DNA of 5,891 nucleotides from an uncultured Bacillaceae bacterium (GTDB taxonomy: Bacteria; Bacillota; Bacilli; Bacillales; Caldibacillaceae), in NCBI GenBank assembly GCA_937934645.1, contig CALGYZ010000025.1, positions 1-5,891 of the forward strand, read 5' to 3'. The notes below the pieces were generated by a model that ran no database searches, had not been told where the DNA came from, and saw nothing but the letters and a program-made list of their open reading frames with translations. The number at the start of each line of letters is the position of its first letter. Position 1 is the first letter of the stretch. Positions 4,711 through 5,891 of the stretch are shown here, in pieces. Both the position numbers and the translations under genes were made by a program.

Positions 4711-5891
4711 ATGAAAAAACATTTCCGCAATCTTCTGAATAAATTGAAACTGGCCGGAAAAGGAAAAAAATCCATCATACACCGGAATATTTTCCGGACT
4801 ATCCGGAAGGTGACGGGATTTTTGTTCTTTCTTTTCCTTTTAGCCGTGTCCCTTGCTATCGGCCTCGGTGCCGGTTTTTTTGCTTCCCTGGTTCAGGATG
4901 AGAATCCCCGGGACTACGAAGAATTAAAAAGAGATATTTACAATTATGAAGAACCGTCGGAATTATATTTTGCCGATCATAAATTTGCCGGATTATTGCG
5001 TTCCGACATCGTCAGGGAAGAAGTAAAACTGGAAAATGTATCTGATAATTTAATTAAAGCAGTTATTGCCGCCGAAGACAAACATTTTTATGAACATAAC
5101 GGCATTGTGCCGAAAGCGTTATTCCGCGCCCTGTTTCAGACAATCACAGATTCCCCCGTCCGGACAGGCGGCAGTACAATTACACAACAACTTGTGAAAA
5201 ATCAAATTTTAACGAACGAAATAACTTTTGAAAGAAAAGCAAAAGAAATTTTATTGGCATTAAGAATAGAAAAATTTTTTAATAAAGATGAAATACTGGA
5301 AGCATATTTAAACGTTTCTTCCTTCGGACGGAATTCTTCCGGCCAAAATATCGCCGGTGTTGAAGCTGCGGCGAAGGGATTGTTCGGTGTTAAAGCTGAA
5401 GATTTAAATCTGCCGCAAGCTGCTTTTATCGCCGGTCTTCCCCAGAGTCCGTTCCAATATACACCGTTTACAAAAGACGGCGAATTAAAAAATAAAGAAG
5501 AATTGAAACTTGGAATCCGGCGTCAAAAAACAGTTTTAAAACGCATGGCGGATGCAGGTTTTATTACTGAAAAACAATATAAGGACGCTTTGAATTACGA
5601 TATTATAAAAGATTTCATTCCAAAGCAGGAGCCGGAACTCGTAAAGTATCCATATTTTTTTATGGAAAGTGAAGAAAGAGCCATTAAAGTGTTAATGGAA
5701 ATCCATTATAACAAGGATGGATACACAAAAGAAGAAATTGAAAATGATGACAATCTTTACGAACATTACTATACGACTGCACAACGGGATCTCAGGCAAA
5801 ACGGTTACAAAATCTATACAACCATCGACAAAGACATATATGACAAGTGGCAAGAGGTTATCAAAGAATTTAAAAAGACTGTTCCTTACCA
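4711..5891 (+). CDS. Class A penicillin-binding protein, N-terminal part (runs off right edge)
   Basis: The first 393 codons of a bifunctional peptidoglycan synthase; the frame stays open to the window end. Residues 1-35 are a basic cytoplasmic tail (many Lys and Arg), about 36-60 one membrane helix, and the rest is extracellular. The glycosyltransferase family 51 domain covers about 90-260 with its motifs in order: EDKHFYEHNG with catalytic E122 (122-131), GGSTITQQLVKN (153-164), RKAKEILLALRIEK (175-188), ILEAYLN..SFG (195-206) and AGLPQSPFQYTP (241-252). It polymerises lipid II into glycan strands. The stretch near 366-374 (GYKIYTTID) is the usual lead-in to the transpeptidase domain of class A proteins, and the length already exceeds that of monofunctional transglycosylases. 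The catalytic SxxK, SxN and KTG motifs would lie off the window and are not seen. The start has GGGAGGG six bases upstream. It is divergent from tyrS with its own promoter. I cannot assign a specific pbp symbol. Confidence 0.93.
   Translation, partial: MKKHFRNLLNKLKLAGKGKKSIIHRNIFRTIRKVTGFLFFLFLLAVSLAIGLGAGFFASLVQDENPRDYEELKRDIYNYEEPSELYFADHKFAGLLRSDIVREEVKLENVSDNLIKAVIAAEDKHFYEHNGIVPKALFRALFQTITDSPVRTGGSTITQQLVKNQILTNEITFERKAKEILLALRIEKFFNKDEILEAYLNVSSFGRNSSGQNIAGVEAAAKGLFGVKAEDLNLPQAAFIAGLPQSPFQYTPFTKDGELKNKEELKLGIRRQKTVLKRMADAGFITEKQYKDALNYDIIKDFIPKQEPELVKYPYFFMESEERAIKVLMEIHYNKDGYTKEEIENDDNLYEHYYTTAQRDLRQNGYKIYTTIDKDIYDKWQEVIKEFKKTVPY

Overview
The window looks like chromosomal DNA of a low-to-moderate GC Firmicute, most likely a member of the Bacillaceae. 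The reasons are strong GGAGG-type ribosome binding sites, a T-box riboswitch, a match to the Bacillus CcpA (cre) consensus, and a tyrosyl-tRNA synthetase with the same length and active-site numbering as the Geobacillus stearothermophilus enzyme. I see no insertion sequence, phage gene, tRNA, rRNA or CRISPR array.

Layout, left to right. (1) Positions 1-183 lie downstream of a minus-strand regulator. They hold its intrinsic terminator (88-125) and, beyond it, a near-perfect Crp/Fnr-type palindrome (36-51) that probably belongs to the control region of a gene off the left edge. (2) 184-873, minus: a Crp/Fnr-family regulator of the ArcR type. (3) 874-1513: an AT-rich divergent intergenic region of 640 bases with a cre site, a leader hairpin, several candidate promoters, a CodY-like box and two inverted repeats with 10-base spacers. 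(4) 1514-2893, plus: NADP-type glutamate dehydrogenase (gdhA). (5) 2897-2949: a strong bidirectional terminator between the convergent gdhA and tyrS. (6) 3039-4298, minus: tyrS, preceded by a T-box leader (about 4328-4564) with a UAC tyrosine specifier codon. (7) 4565-4710: a compact divergent promoter region. (8) 4711 to the right edge, plus: the first 393 codons of a bifunctional class A penicillin-binding protein.

How the genes fit together. ArcR-type regulators activate the arginine deiminase pathway, which releases ammonia and ATP from arginine. GdhA links ammonia, 2-oxoglutarate and glutamate. Their back-to-back placement over a long regulatory region suggests a nitrogen/energy control point, with carbon catabolite input through the cre site and possibly amino-acid input through CodY. 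tyrS is controlled by uncharged tRNA-Tyr. The penicillin-binding protein is a separate cell-wall gene. No clearly undescribed system is visible; the most interesting material is the regulatory DNA around arcR and gdhA.
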